NCBI RefSeq assembly: GCF_036625195.1
Contig: NZ_JAZKUG010000001.1
Span: 868,001 to 932,000, forward strand
Source: Accumulibacter sp.
Lineage (GTDB): Bacteria; Pseudomonadota; Gammaproteobacteria; Burkholderiales; Rhodocyclaceae
Reading direction: 5' to 3'
DNA: 64,000 nucleotides
This document shows, piece by piece, positions 9,434-17,418 of this stretch. The notes beneath the pieces are model-generated. The model saw nothing but the letters and a program-made list of their open reading frames with translations, was not told the DNA's origin and did not search any database. Both the position numbers and the translations under genes were made by a program. How positions within the stretch are numbered: position 1 is the stretch's first letter; each line of letters opens with the position of its first letter.

Positions 9434-10686
9434 CAGCGGTCAATCTCGCCAAAAACGATGTCCTGCGAACCAATGATCGTCACCACGTCCGCCAGCATGT
9501 GGCCGCGCGCCATCTCGTTCATGGCCGACAGGTGCACGTAACCCGGAGCCCGTATCTTCAGGCGATACGGCTTGTTCGCTCCGTCAGAAACCAGATAGAC
9601 GCCAAACTCTCCCTTCGGATGCTCGACGGCCGAATACACCTCGCCCTCGGGAACGTGGATCCCTTCCGTACAGAGCTTGAAATGGTGGATCAGCTCTTCC
9701 ATGTTCGACTTCATGGCTTCACGGTCGGGCGGCGCGACCTTGTGGTTGTCGGACATCACCGGACCGGGGTTCTGCCGCAGCCAGTCGATGCATTGCTTGA
9801 CGATGCGGTTGGACTGACGCATCTCCTCCATGCGGACCAGATAGCGATCGTATGAATCGCCCGTGACACCCACCGGGATATCGAAATCGAGACGGTCATA
9901 GACCTCGTACGGCTGCTTCTTCCGCAGATCCCAGGCAATGCCCGACCCACGCAGCATCGGCCCACTGAAACCGCGCTGCAGGGCGCGCTCCGGCGTGACG
10001 ATGCCGACATCGACCAGGCGCTGCTTCCAGATACGGTTGTCGGTCAGCAGGGTCTCGTATTCATCGAGAAGCTTCGGAAAGCGGCTGGCGAAATCGTCGA
10101 GGAAATCAAGCAGGGAACCACTGCGCGCCTCATTGAACGGCCTGATCTGCGCCGCACTTTTCCACTTCGACTCCTGGTACTGCGACATGCGATCGGGCAG
10201 GTCGCGGTAGACACCACCGGGGCGGTAATAGGCGGCATGCATGCGGGCGCCAGAGACGGCCTCATAGGCGTCGACCAGATCCTCGCGCTCCCGAAAGGCG
10301 TACAGAACCATCGTCATCGCGCCGACATCGAGACCGTGACAGCCAACCCACAGCAGGTGATTGAGGATGCGCGTGATCTCGTCGAACATCACGCGGATGT
10401 ACTGCGCACGGATGGGAACCTCGATCTGCAGCAACCTCTCGATGGCCATGCAATAAGCGTGCTCGTTGCACATCATCGACATGTAATCGAGGCGGTCCAT
10501 GTACGGCACCGACTGGATCCAGGTCCGCGTTTCGGCCAGCTTCTCGGTCGCGCGGTGCAGCAGGCCGATGTGTGGATCGGCACGCACCACCACTTCACCG
10601 TCCAGTTCGAGAACCATGCGCAGCACCCCGTGCGCCGCGGGGTGCTGCGGCCCGAAGTTGAGCGTGAAGTTGCGCAGTTCAGGCAT
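9433..10686 (-). CDS. nuoD: NADH-quinone oxidoreductase subunit D
   Basis: 49-kDa-type subunit of complex I that lines the quinone site with NuoB and NuoH (417 aa). It is related to the large subunit of NiFe hydrogenases but lacks the nickel ligands. The N-terminal NFGPQHPAAHGVLRMVLELDGE region, split around the conserved HPAAHG quinone-site loop, is diagnostic. ATG at 10686 (MPELRNFTLNFG) is chosen. Another ATG at 10695 would add only MQT. The start overlaps the end of nuoC by 8 bases. Confidence 0.96.
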   Translation of the reverse strand: MPELRNFTLNFGPQHPAAHGVLRMVLELDGEVVVRADPHIGLLHRATEKLAETRTWIQSVPYMDRLDYMSMMCNEHAYCMAIERLLQIEVPIRAQYIRVMFDEITRILNHLLWVGCHGLDVGAMTMVLYAFREREDLVDAYEAVSGARMHAAYYRPGGVYRDLPDRMSQYQESKWKSAAQIRPFNEARSGSLLDFLDDFASRFPKLLDEYETLLTDNRIWKQRLVDVGIVTPERALQRGFSGPMLRGSGIAWDLRKKQPYEVYDRLDFDIPVGVTGDSYDRYLVRMEEMRQSNRIVKQCIDWLRQNPGPVMSDNHKVAPPDREAMKSNMEELIHHFKLCTEGIHVPEGEVYSAVEHPKGEFGVYLVSDGANKPYRLKIRAPGYVHLSAMNEMARGHMLADVVTIIGSQDIVFGEIDR

Positions 10687-11284
10687 TGTCTGCATCCCCG
10701 TAGGTCGCTTCGCGAACGATCCGCGGCGTGACTTCCCGCGGTTCGATGGTCACCGGTTGATAGATCACCCGCTGCTGCTCCGGGTCGTAGCGCATCTCGA
10801 CATAGCCTGAAATGGGGAAATCCTTGCGGAATGGATGGCCAATGAATCCGTAGTCGGTAAGAATCCGGCGCAGGTCTTCGTGCCCCGGGAAGACGATGCC
10901 GTAAAGGTCGAACGCCTCACGCTCGAACCAGTCAGCTGAATTCCAGATGGCCGTCACCGAAGGCACGGCAGGGAAATCATCGGCAGCGGCAAAACAACGA
11001 ACCCGCAGGCGTCGGTTCTTGGCAACCGACAGCAGGTGCGTCACGGCAGCGAAACGCGGCCCTTCGCCGGGTTCGTGGCCATAGGTCGAATAGTCGACAC
11101 CGCACAGATCGATCAGCTCGTCGAAGGCCAACTCCGGCTCGTCCCGCAGGGTCTGCATGACAGGGAGGTAATCGGCAACAGCCACCTCGATGGTCACTTC
11201 ACCGAGCGCCACCTTGATGGACTTCAGGCGATCACCGAGATGCTCCTGCAGGTTCTGGCAAAGCGCTTCCAGCGTGGCAGACAT
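10679..11284 (-). CDS. nuoC: NADH-quinone oxidoreductase subunit C
   Basis: 30-kDa-type peripheral subunit of complex I (201 aa) with no cofactor. Recognisable features are FDELIDLCGVDYSTYG, the SVTAIWNSADWFEREAFDLYGI segment and the C-terminal HPFRKDFPISGYVEMRYD motif common to this family. Here nuoC and nuoD are separate genes, unlike the fused nuoCD of enterobacteria. It lies 24 bp downstream of nuoB. Confidence 0.96.
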   Translation of the reverse strand: MSATLEALCQNLQEHLGDRLKSIKVALGEVTIEVAVADYLPVMQTLRDEPELAFDELIDLCGVDYSTYGHEPGEGPRFAAVTHLLSVAKNRRLRVRCFAAADDFPAVPSVTAIWNSADWFEREAFDLYGIVFPGHEDLRRILTDYGFIGHPFRKDFPISGYVEMRYDPEQQRVIYQPVTIEPREVTPRIVREATYGDADNA

Positions 11285-11308
11285 GGTCGACTCTCGGTTG
11301 TGGGTTGT

Positions 11309-11785
11309 TCAGCGGGCGATGGTGTTGGTTCGGCGAATCTTGTTCTGCAATTGGATCAGCCCGTAGATCAACGCCTCGGCAGTCGGCGGACAGCCCGGGA
11401 CATAGATGTCGACCGGAACGATGCGGTCGCAACCGCGGACCACCGAATAGGAGTAGTGATAGTAGCCACCACCATTGGCGCAGGAACCCATCGAGACCAC
11501 CCAACGCGGCTCGGCCATCTGGTCGTAAACCTTGCGCATTGCCGGCGCCATCTTGTTCGTCAGCGTCCCGGCGACCACCATCACATCGGACTGCCGGGGA
11601 CTGGGGCGAAAGACGATGCCAAAGCGGTCGAGGTCGTAGCGGGAACAGCCGGCGTGGATCATCTCGATGGCACAGCAGGCAAGACCGAAGGTCATCGGCC
11701 AGAGCGAGCCGGTGCGCACATAGTTGATCAGCTTGTCCGCCGTCGTGGTGACGAAGCCTTCCTGAAGGATGCCCTCAATGCCCAT
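11309..11785 (-). CDS. nuoB: NADH-quinone oxidoreductase subunit B
   Basis: Subunit carrying the terminal [4Fe-4S] cluster N2, which reduces quinone (158 aa). The tandem cysteines of N2 appear in FGLACCAIEMIH. The other ligands lie in MGSCANGGGYYHYSY and YVPGCPPTAEAL. The N-terminal VTTTADKLINYVRTGSLWPM segment is typical of betaproteobacterial NuoB. It is separated from nuoA by only 3 bp. Confidence 0.97.
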   Translation of the reverse strand: MGIEGILQEGFVTTTADKLINYVRTGSLWPMTFGLACCAIEMIHAGCSRYDLDRFGIVFRPSPRQSDVMVVAGTLTNKMAPAMRKVYDQMAEPRWVVSMGSCANGGGYYHYSYSVVRGCDRIVPVDIYVPGCPPTAEALIYGLIQLQNKIRRTNTIAR

Positions 11786-11788
11786 CGC

Positions 11789-12163
11789 TCACTCCCAATC
11801 CAGTGCGCCCTTGGCCCACGCGTAGACGAAACCGACGACCAGGATGGCGATGAAGACGAGCATCTCGATGAAGCCAAACCATTTCACCGATTCGGTTGCG
11901 ACGATTTCCCGGAAGATGGTCGCCCACGGCAAAAGGAAGGCCACTTCGAGGTCAAACAGGATGAAGAGGATGGCGATCAGGTAATAGCGCACGTCAAACT
12001 TCATGCGCGCATCTTCGAACGCCTCGAAGCCACACTCATACGGTGAGAGCTTTTCGCTGTCCGGGCGATGCGGCCCGACCACAAGACCCGCGATGACGGG
12101 CGCAAAGCCAAAAGCAACGCCAATCAGGATGAAGACTAGTACCGGGAAATAGCTTTCCAGCAT
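11789..12163 (-). CDS. nuoA: NADH-quinone oxidoreductase subunit A
   Basis: First gene of the nuo block. It encodes a three-helix membrane subunit of complex I (124 aa), near the usual length of ~120. The conserved loop KLSPYECGFEAFEDARMKFDVRYYL, with its functionally important Cys and acidic residues, lies between helices 1 and 2. ATG at 12163 is chosen because GGGG sits about 8 nt upstream; an upstream GTG at 12175 would add MGQI. The leader between it and the tRNA gene is only 59 bp. Confidence 0.94.
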   Translation of the reverse strand: MLESYFPVLVFILIGVAFGFAPVIAGLVVGPHRPDSEKLSPYECGFEAFEDARMKFDVRYYLIAILFILFDLEVAFLLPWATIFREIVATESVKWFGFIEMLVFIAILVVGFVYAWAKGALDWE

Positions 12164-12196
12164 GATCTGCCCCACAAGCGTTTCACTTCAATCCGC

Positions 12197-12217
12197 AGCC
12201 GCCCGCCAGAGGCGGCT
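12197..12217 (-). promoter_or_regulatory. hairpin between tRNA-Leu and nuoA
   Basis: A perfect 7-bp inverted repeat, AGCCGCC and GGCGGCT, with a 7-nt loop lies directly 3' of the tRNA gene and ahead of nuoA. There is no U-run, so it is not a standard intrinsic terminator. It could help tRNA 3' processing or slow read-through into nuoA. The role is inferred only from position. Confidence 0.35.
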
Positions 12218-12222
12218 CCTCA

Positions 12223-12307
12223 TGGTGCCGACGATGAGACTCGAACTCATACGACCGAAGTCACTACCCCCTCAAGATAGCGTGTATACCAATTTCACCA
12301 CGTCGGC
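12223..12307 (-). tRNA. tRNA-Leu (GAG)
   Basis: The minus strand folds into an 85-nt type II cloverleaf. The acceptor stem GCCGACG pairs with CGTCGGC, followed by discriminator A and an encoded CCA. The D-arm is GTG/CAC. The anticodon stem CTATC/GGTAG carries loop TTGAGGG with anticodon GAG. There is a long variable arm, and the T-arm ATGAG-TTCGAGT-CTCAT is intact. It lies between secG and nuoA, an order common in Betaproteobacteria, and may be cut out of a longer transcript. Confidence 0.95.
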
Positions 12308-12369
12308 ACTACCTCGACAGCGCGAGCTCCATGAGGGCTGCTGCGTCCCGCTACTGCCTTGAAACCAGG

Positions 12370-12741
12370 TCACTTGGGGATATCTTTTGCCTTCGAATCG
12401 GCATCCGATGGGCCAGCTCCCTTGTCAACACCGCCCGCCGGCGGCGTCTGAACAGGCGCTGAGTTTACCGCATCCTGCATCACACTGCCAGTCGTTTTTG
12501 GCTTGCTGGAAGCCAGGAAAGCCAGCGAAAGACTGGTCAGGAAGAACACCGTCGCCAGTACTGCCGTCGCCCGACTGAGGAAATTGGCCGAGCCGGTCGC
12601 GCCGAAAAGGCTTCCCGACGCACCACTGCCAAACGCGGCTCCCATGTCGGCCCCCTTGCCATGCTGCACCAGGACAAGCCCGATCACGCCGACGGCCGCC
12701 AGAATGTGCACCATGAGAACCAGAAAGAATAGATAGTCCAT
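12370..12741 (-). CDS. secG: Preprotein translocase subunit SecG
   Basis: Small membrane partner of SecYE in the Sec protein export channel (123 aa). Two hydrophobic helices (residues ~3-23 and ~55-75) flank the conserved LVQHGKGADMGAAFGSGASGS loop, in which a phenylalanine-containing GAAFGSG is typical. The C-terminal ~40 residues are a low-complexity Pro/Lys/Asp-rich tail. In related genomes tpiA usually precedes it; here an insertion element lies directly upstream of its promoter. Confidence 0.95.
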   Translation of the reverse strand: MDYLFFLVLMVHILAAVGVIGLVLVQHGKGADMGAAFGSGASGSLFGATGSANFLSRATAVLATVFFLTSLSLAFLASSKPKTTGSVMQDAVNSAPVQTPPAGGVDKGAGPSDADSKAKDIPK

Positions 12742-12808
12742 ATCGCCTCGGACGCCAGCTCACAGCGGACTGCCTGCGGGCACGGCAACGCGGAACAAAA
12801 ACCGGCGG

Positions 12809-12838
12809 AGTATAGCCACTTTGCTGGCGTTCGGTCAA
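12809..12838 (-). promoter_or_regulatory. Predicted sigma-70 promoter of secG
   Basis: On the minus strand, TTGACC (complement of 12833-12838) and TATACT (complement of 12809-12814) are separated by 18 bp, a strong match to the -35/-10 consensus. The secG start lies about 68 bp further on. The -35 box is 8 bp from the target duplication of insertion element copy 1, so the core promoter was left intact. Confidence 0.7.
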
Positions 12839-12846
12839 ATTGGACC

Positions 12847-12855
12847 GACCACCAG
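12847..12855. repeat. 9-bp target duplication, element copy 1, secG side
   Basis: GACCACCAG abuts the secG-proximal end of the element and is repeated exactly at 15686-15694. Confidence 0.9.
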
Positions 12856-12874
12856 CAGCCCTGAAGCATGACCC
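12856..12874. repeat. Terminal inverted repeat, copy 1, transposase-proximal end
   Basis: CAGCCCTGAAGCATGACCC; matches the other end of this copy with one mismatch and copy 2 exactly. Confidence 0.9.
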
Positions 12875-13092
12875 TGCTGAATCGGCCCCGCTTGCCGGAA
12901 GCCCCCGTTTTCGGCGCTGAAGCGGTCAGATTGCTGGAGGCTGGCGGCAGGTGAGGGCTGGATGCGCGGGTGGTGTGGGGTCCGTGAAGAGGGTGTCGAT
13001 CGGTGGCAGGAACTCCGTTGTGATCTCTGGGCGAGCCTCTCCCTGCACCGAGCGCAGCGCGCGGGGTTGTTTCTGGGGCCGTCCGCGACAGC

Positions 13093-14613
13093 TCACTCGA
13101 GTTGCAGGAGAAAGGGTCTGGCGAGAAGCACGCGCATCCGCGCGGAATCGAGCCAGGGCGCAGCGCAGGAATTTCGGATGAAGGCGATGGCCCCGCGCAC
13201 GCCGAGTTGGTCGAACAGATCGCGCAGCTGTCGCGTGAAGCGCGCCAGGGTATTGAAGACATGCGCCAGCCGCATCAGGAGGTGGTAGCCGCGCATCGCA
13301 TTCCAGTCGAGGGCAAAGGCATGCTCGTAGTGGTAGCCCTGATGTTTCTCGACGAGGAAGCCCGCTTCGATGCCCCAGCGGTGGCGGGCGCCGAGATTGC
13401 AACGCGCATGGACGTTCTCGCAGCTGAGCGGCCGACTGGAGAGCCAGGCGTGGCGTGCCGTCTCGGTCACGATGGCGGCCTGTTGGTCGACCCGCTGCCA
13501 GCTTTCCTCACAGACGACCACGTGCAGCTTGAGCCGGCAACGACCGTTCGCGCCAAAGGCATACTCGATGTCATTGACCCAGCTGAAGTGCTGTTGGCGT
13601 TTGCCCCAGTCCAGCTGCCGGGTTTGCGACTGCCGCGGCTGCAGCGCGCGGAACTCCTCCCAGACCGAGGGCAGATCCTTGTCCCGGAGGACGATCATGA
13701 ACTGCCAGCCGGCGCGCAGGCAGCGTTGCATCACCGGCCCGTTGGCGTAGAGTCCGTCGAGCACGAGCAGGATCGGCAGGCGCGGGAACAGTCTCTTGAG
13801 CCGGTCGCTCAAGCGCGCAAAGCCGCGCAGCTCGCAATCCTGCTTCTGCGCTTCGCTGTCGCCCAGCGCGTGTTCGAGGAACTCGCTGAGCAACGGGATG
13901 ACCAGACCGCCGTGGAAGACGAGGCTGGCTTCGAGCACGTAGACGAAGTACTGGGTGTGGCGGTTTTCGTCCTTGCCGACGCTGCGCTGCAGGAGTTCCT
14001 CCGCCCAGAGGGTGTCGCCGGCGAGCTTCTGCGAGCCATCGATGGCGATCGGATGGCAGTGGTTGATCAGATAACGCCGGAAGCTCTTGCCGCGGATCAG
14101 GCGGCGCACCAGGTCGACGTGCGCCTGTTCGAGTTGCGTCAGGTCGATGTCGCGCAGCAGCCGATAGAGGGTGTCGGCGTGCGGCAGGGCCTCGATCTGC
14201 GGGAACAGCAATTGCAGGTTGGCGAGGAACTGCGGACGGGTCATTTCGCGGTTGGTCTCGCGCCGGGAGGCGAACTGGAAGACGAACATCAGCAGCCCAT
14301 AGAGCAGCAGCGCGGTCAGCTTGTGCCGGCGCTTCCTGGGGGCCCGCGGGTCGGGAATCCGTTCCAGCTGGTCGAGCAAGGCCGGCAGCTCCTGGCGCAG
14401 GAGGCGCGCCTGCTTGCTCACGGCGTCCTCGCGGGCTGCCCGTTCTTCGTCGATGGTCGTGAAGGCCGAGCATCGGTTGGGCAGCGGCGGGGGTGACTGG
14501 GGCCGTTGTCCCATCGCGCGCCGCTTGGCGTTCAGCGCCTGCTCCTGCCGTCTCTTGTCGCTGCGTTGCGCCCGAATGCCGGCACGCGTCGGACGACGGC
14601 AGGGTTTGCTCAT
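13093..14613 (-). CDS. IS4-type DDE transposase (element copy 1)
   Basis: Transposase of 506 aa. A D-D-E catalytic set is predicted at D192 (IAIDGSQ), D286 (LVLDGLYA) and E416 (RWGIEAGF, followed by a Lys as in YREK-type motifs). The ~130-residue D-E spacing fits the IS4 superfamily. The ATG at 14613 overlaps the stop of the DUF4338 gene as ATGA. A longer open frame to 15039 exists, but its upstream part only shadows the DUF4338 gene. It differs from the copy 2 protein at about ten positions, mostly in the N-terminal third. Confidence 0.93.
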   Translation of the reverse strand: MSKPCRRPTRAGIRAQRSDKRRQEQALNAKRRAMGQRPQSPPPLPNRCSAFTTIDEERAAREDAVSKQARLLRQELPALLDQLERIPDPRAPRKRRHKLTALLLYGLLMFVFQFASRRETNREMTRPQFLANLQLLFPQIEALPHADTLYRLLRDIDLTQLEQAHVDLVRRLIRGKSFRRYLINHCHPIAIDGSQKLAGDTLWAEELLQRSVGKDENRHTQYFVYVLEASLVFHGGLVIPLLSEFLEHALGDSEAQKQDCELRGFARLSDRLKRLFPRLPILLVLDGLYANGPVMQRCLRAGWQFMIVLRDKDLPSVWEEFRALQPRQSQTRQLDWGKRQQHFSWVNDIEYAFGANGRCRLKLHVVVCEESWQRVDQQAAIVTETARHAWLSSRPLSCENVHARCNLGARHRWGIEAGFLVEKHQGYHYEHAFALDWNAMRGYHLLMRLAHVFNTLARFTRQLRDLFDQLGVRGAIAFIRNSCAAPWLDSARMRVLLARPFLLQLE

Positions 14614-15530
14614 CGCCGGGTGGGCTCGGTCACGGCGCACAGCCGGTCCCGACCGTCGCTGCCGAGCGGCTTGACCCATACTTGCCGAGGCGTGCTGTGA
14701 TAGGTCCGCCCAGGGCGGGCCAGCCCGCGTCCGCTGGTCTCTCCGAGCAATTGCCAACCGGCAGCCCGGTAGCAGGTGCCGGTATGCTGTCGCGGGTCGA
14801 CGAAGCTTTCCAGCAGCAGGGGCTCGAAGCCCCAATGTTCGAGCCAGTCGCTGCGCGCACGACGCGCGAGTTGGCCGAGCACCTGGCTGGCCAGATGCGG
14901 TACGCGAACGTGCGGGAAGATCAGGAAGCGACTGTTGTTGAGTACCCGTGGCAGGTTGTGGCGCCGGGTCTGAGCGGTCCAGCCGATCCAGTCGTCGCGC
15001 ACGGCCACCGCCCGGGCGGCACCGGACAACAGGACACAACCGAGCCGCAGCTCGCCCGCCGTGATGAAGTAACGCAACCGGTAGCCGAAGGCACCCTGGA
15101 AACCGAGCGGGTGCCAGCGCGCCATCAGATCATCCCATTGCTTCGCCAAGGCGGTGTCGCGGATCACTTCCAGGCGGACCGGGGCCAGGGCCGACAGCGA
15201 AACCTCCACCGGAGTCGGCTCGACCATCGGCTCGGCAACGGCCCGGGGCTGCGCCGGGCAGCGTGGCGTCGAACGGGATACCCGCGCGGCCCGCTGTGCG
15301 GGCAGGACGAGCAGGCCGGCCGCCTGCAAGCGCTGCAGGAACTCCAGGCAGGCGCCGGTCTTCGCCGTCCCCGTCAGCGTCACCCAGCCCAGATGCTCGC
15401 ACAGCGTCGCCGCCAGTTCATGGCGCGCCAATCCGGGCAGCCACGCCACCGTCGCGCAGATGTCGGCAACCTCTCGCGCACTGAACTCCCGGCCGCAGTG
15501 CACCCAACTGCTCGGCGTCATCGCATCCAT
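14610..15530 (-). CDS. DUF4338 (DruA-like) protein of element copy 1
   Basis: 306-aa protein of the DUF4338 family, which also contains DruA of the Druantia anti-phage systems. Diagnostic stretches are DDWIGWTAQTRRHNLPRVLN near residue 175, NSRFLIFPHVRVPHLASQVL, then LLESFVDPRQHTGTCYRAAGW, split around the conserved GTCYRAA. The N-terminal ~100 residues resemble a small helical DNA-binding region, which is inferred. It lies inside the inverted repeats and is coupled to the transposase gene, so its role is probably in transposition rather than defence. No druBCDE-like genes are nearby. It differs from copy 2 by a single residue (R versus H in VIRDTAL/VIHDTAL). Confidence 0.9.
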   Translation of the reverse strand: MDAMTPSSWVHCGREFSAREVADICATVAWLPGLARHELAATLCEHLGWVTLTGTAKTGACLEFLQRLQAAGLLVLPAQRAARVSRSTPRCPAQPRAVAEPMVEPTPVEVSLSALAPVRLEVIRDTALAKQWDDLMARWHPLGFQGAFGYRLRYFITAGELRLGCVLLSGAARAVAVRDDWIGWTAQTRRHNLPRVLNNSRFLIFPHVRVPHLASQVLGQLARRARSDWLEHWGFEPLLLESFVDPRQHTGTCYRAAGWQLLGETSGRGLARPGRTYHSTPRQVWVKPLGSDGRDRLCAVTEPTRR

Positions 15531-15573
15531 CGCACAACCTTCACCAGAAACGCAGATCCGCTAACCTCAGCCT

Positions 15574-15602
15574 ATTCTGCCAAAGGCCTCGAAAATTGTC
15601 TA
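15574..15602 (-). promoter_or_regulatory. Possible internal promoter of element copy 1
   Basis: TAGACA and CAGAAT separated by 17 bp on the minus strand, about 44 bp upstream of the DUF4338 start. The equivalent sequence is present in copy 2 at 33277-33305. Confidence 0.4.
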
Positions 15603-15666
15603 GCCCTCCTTTGCGAAAGCCTTTTTTTTGCGGTGGCCGCCAAGCCTTGCTACGACTGGGCTGCGC

Positions 15667-15685
15667 GGGTGATGCTTCAGGGCTG
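15667..15685. repeat. Terminal inverted repeat, copy 1, DUF4338 end
   Basis: Reverse complement CAGCCCTGAAGCATCACCC; one mismatch (position 14) to the other end. Confidence 0.9.
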
Positions 15686-15694
15686 GACCACCAG
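15686..15694. repeat. 9-bp target duplication, element copy 1, distal side
   Basis: GACCACCAG, identical to 12847-12855. It is part of a 16-bp perfect palindrome, CCACCAGTACTGGTGG, at 15688-15703. Confidence 0.9.
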
Positions 15695-16130
15695 TACTGG
15701 TGGAGCCGCCTCACCGGGTGGTCTTCTGCCAGCGAAGTGGCGACGCAGACACGGCCTTCAGTTTCGTTCACGAGCCGTGCCGGTCGATCGACGCACCACC
15801 GATTCGCCGCGACACGGCTCCGTGCAACCGGCCGGCAACAAGTCCGGCGCGCAGACCGCCGCCAGCGTTCGGAACAGCCAAATACCTCGAAGGCGAGCCC
15901 GTTGTCGCGCCAAACCGCGCCAGGAGTCGGGGCACTGCAGAAGCTGCCATCCAGTCTGCGCGGCACCTGCCGGACGGTCTCTCCTACAGGCGAGAGGTCT
16001 GTCCTTCGCTCGCCCGGCGCTGTCGCGCCAGGCATCGGCAATCCTTCTCTGGACGCTGCCCGGAATCAGTGGTCGACAGATCTCCCTCGCGCGGCCCTCC
16101 GCCACGGCCCTGCGGGCCCGTGCTCACCAC
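15695..16130. other. 436-bp region without a supported gene
   Basis: Open frames exist on both strands but none matches a family I know, none has a convincing start, and they overlap each other. This DNA was adjacent to the secG promoter before the element inserted. It could be decayed coding sequence. The only structure seen is the palindrome at its left edge. Confidence 0.5.
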
Positions 16131-17324
16131 TCAGGACTTGCCGCCCTTCGTTCCCTGCCCCACTTTCGGACTGTAGCCGCTGAGTTCCATGAAGCCCACG
16201 CCAGCATGGGATCCGCCAACCTTGACAGCACCTTCCCAGTACACATTGAGCGTCGTCGTCCGCGCGTCCATTTCGCTCGCGCGGAGGACTGGTTCGATCT
16301 TCAGCCGCGCATCCCAGGCCGGTAGCGAGATTGTCCAGTCCACCGGATAGACAACGCCCGAAGCGGAACTCGTCCAACTCCCGTGGGACGTCGTCGTGAA
16401 GTCCTGTGCTCCGAGCGCGGTCACGATACCACCCTTGACGTGCGTCCCCATTCGCAACACGGGAGCGCCCTGGAGATCGAAGAGTTCGAACAACATGATG
16501 TCGGCGCCGTCCGTGAGCTGCAGCGCGAACCAGTTCCAGCGCAGCTGCGCCGCCTCGAAATCGCCCCACTGATGGTCAAACCAGACGTCGCCAGTGACCT
16601 GCATCGCTTGGCCATCGATCGTCAAAGTGCCCTCGGCAACCATGCGTGGGCGTGACGTGTAATAGCTCAGACCAGCCGCCGCGAAGTCGAGGAGACCTGC
16701 TTGCGGCGTTCTTGGTGCCTGATGCAACACTGGCGGCGACTGGTCGTTGAGTTGCAGGTCGAGCGTAAAGCCATTGCCTGCCATTTTCGCGACGTGTCGT
16801 GACCCCTCGCCCCGCATCTGCCAGGCGCCATGGCTGAACTCGAAACCATTCTTGCGGCCTTGCGCTGGGTTGCCCGCAGTACGGGTTTGCTCGCTGAACA
16901 ACTTGCCGTTCCGGTGGTCAAGGAGCGATCCGTGAAAGACCGTGTGAGTCAGGGTGCCCTGCCGCAGGAAGGTGGCCAGATGGAAGGAAAAGCGCTCGCC
17001 GCTGGCCGTCTGCAGATGCCCACTGTAGTACCACCATTCCGTGAGCATGGCATGCGGAGCGTCGTCGGCGGGCAGACTGACCGGCGGCATCGCCGCCGCC
17101 GACTTGCCGCTCGCCTGCGGGCGCTCGCTTGCAGGAGGCAGAGCCGCCGCGACGGGAGCTTTCTCCGAGCGGAAGATCAGCACCCAGCCGACGGCCAGCA
17201 TGATGAGCACCCAGCCAGAAATGACCAGCCAACGATAGCGCCTGAACCAGCGCGACGATCCGGGTCGGGCTCTGCCACGCGGGCGGCGCTCGCTGCCGTA
17301 GGCATGAGATATTCCAGTGTTCAT
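16131..17324 (-). CDS. Membrane-anchored AttH/CrtC-like lipocalin-fold protein
   Basis: 397-aa protein. An N-terminal basic stretch precedes one hydrophobic helix (WLVISGWVLIMLAVGWVLIF, residues ~30-50), then a Pro/Ala linker, then a domain resembling the AttH/hydroxyneurosporene synthase (CrtC) family. Family marks are LTEWWYYSGHL near residue 90, FSFHLATFLR, and VWFDHQWGDF near residue 260. It is predicted to face the periplasm. The start at 17324 has GAGGG 8 nt upstream. It follows the exosortase-associated hydrolase genes by 94 bp in the same direction. The substrate is unknown, and the link to carotenoids is only by family name. Confidence 0.75.
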   Translation of the reverse strand: MNTGISHAYGSERRPRGRARPGSSRWFRRYRWLVISGWVLIMLAVGWVLIFRSEKAPVAAALPPASERPQASGKSAAAMPPVSLPADDAPHAMLTEWWYYSGHLQTASGERFSFHLATFLRQGTLTHTVFHGSLLDHRNGKLFSEQTRTAGNPAQGRKNGFEFSHGAWQMRGEGSRHVAKMAGNGFTLDLQLNDQSPPVLHQAPRTPQAGLLDFAAAGLSYYTSRPRMVAEGTLTIDGQAMQVTGDVWFDHQWGDFEAAQLRWNWFALQLTDGADIMLFELFDLQGAPVLRMGTHVKGGIVTALGAQDFTTTSHGSWTSSASGVVYPVDWTISLPAWDARLKIEPVLRASEMDARTTTLNVYWEGAVKVGGSHAGVGFMELSGYSPKVGQGTKGGKS

Positions 17325-17418
17325 TGCAATGGCCCTCGTGGAACAAGACCGATTGGATTGACGAGCGGCACAGGGCCCGATCGAGAGAGCTCGCGTTCCG
17401 CCGCGCGGCAGCGTCGCT

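Larger units (their letters stand above)
12856..15685 (-). mobile_element. Insertion element copy 1 (DUF4338/DruA-like protein + DDE transposase), 2830 bp
   Basis: The element is bounded by inverted repeats beginning CAGCCCTGAAGCAT and flanked by a 9-bp direct duplication. It carries two overlapping minus-strand genes: a DUF4338 (DruA-like) protein, then an IS4-type DDE transposase. About 237 bp of non-coding DNA follow the transposase and 155 bp precede the first gene. Copy 2 at 33195-36023 is nearly the same size and sequence but in the opposite orientation. Both ends and both reading frames look intact, so it may be active. The exact IS family name is not assigned. Confidence 0.92.

Noticed and set aside
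14613..15039. Longer 648-aa version of the transposase starting at 15039 (and at 33840 in copy 2)
   Set aside because: The added ~142 residues are an out-of-frame shadow of the DUF4338 gene; the ATG overlapping the DUF4338 stop gives a normal transposase.
14610..15530. Druantia anti-phage defence system
   Set aside because: Only a DruA-like protein is present, inside an insertion element; no large helicase or other Druantia genes are nearby.
14493..16325. 610-aa plus-strand open frame across element copy 1 and its flank
   Set aside because: It is antisense to the DUF4338 gene and crosses the element boundary, so it cannot be an ancestral gene.
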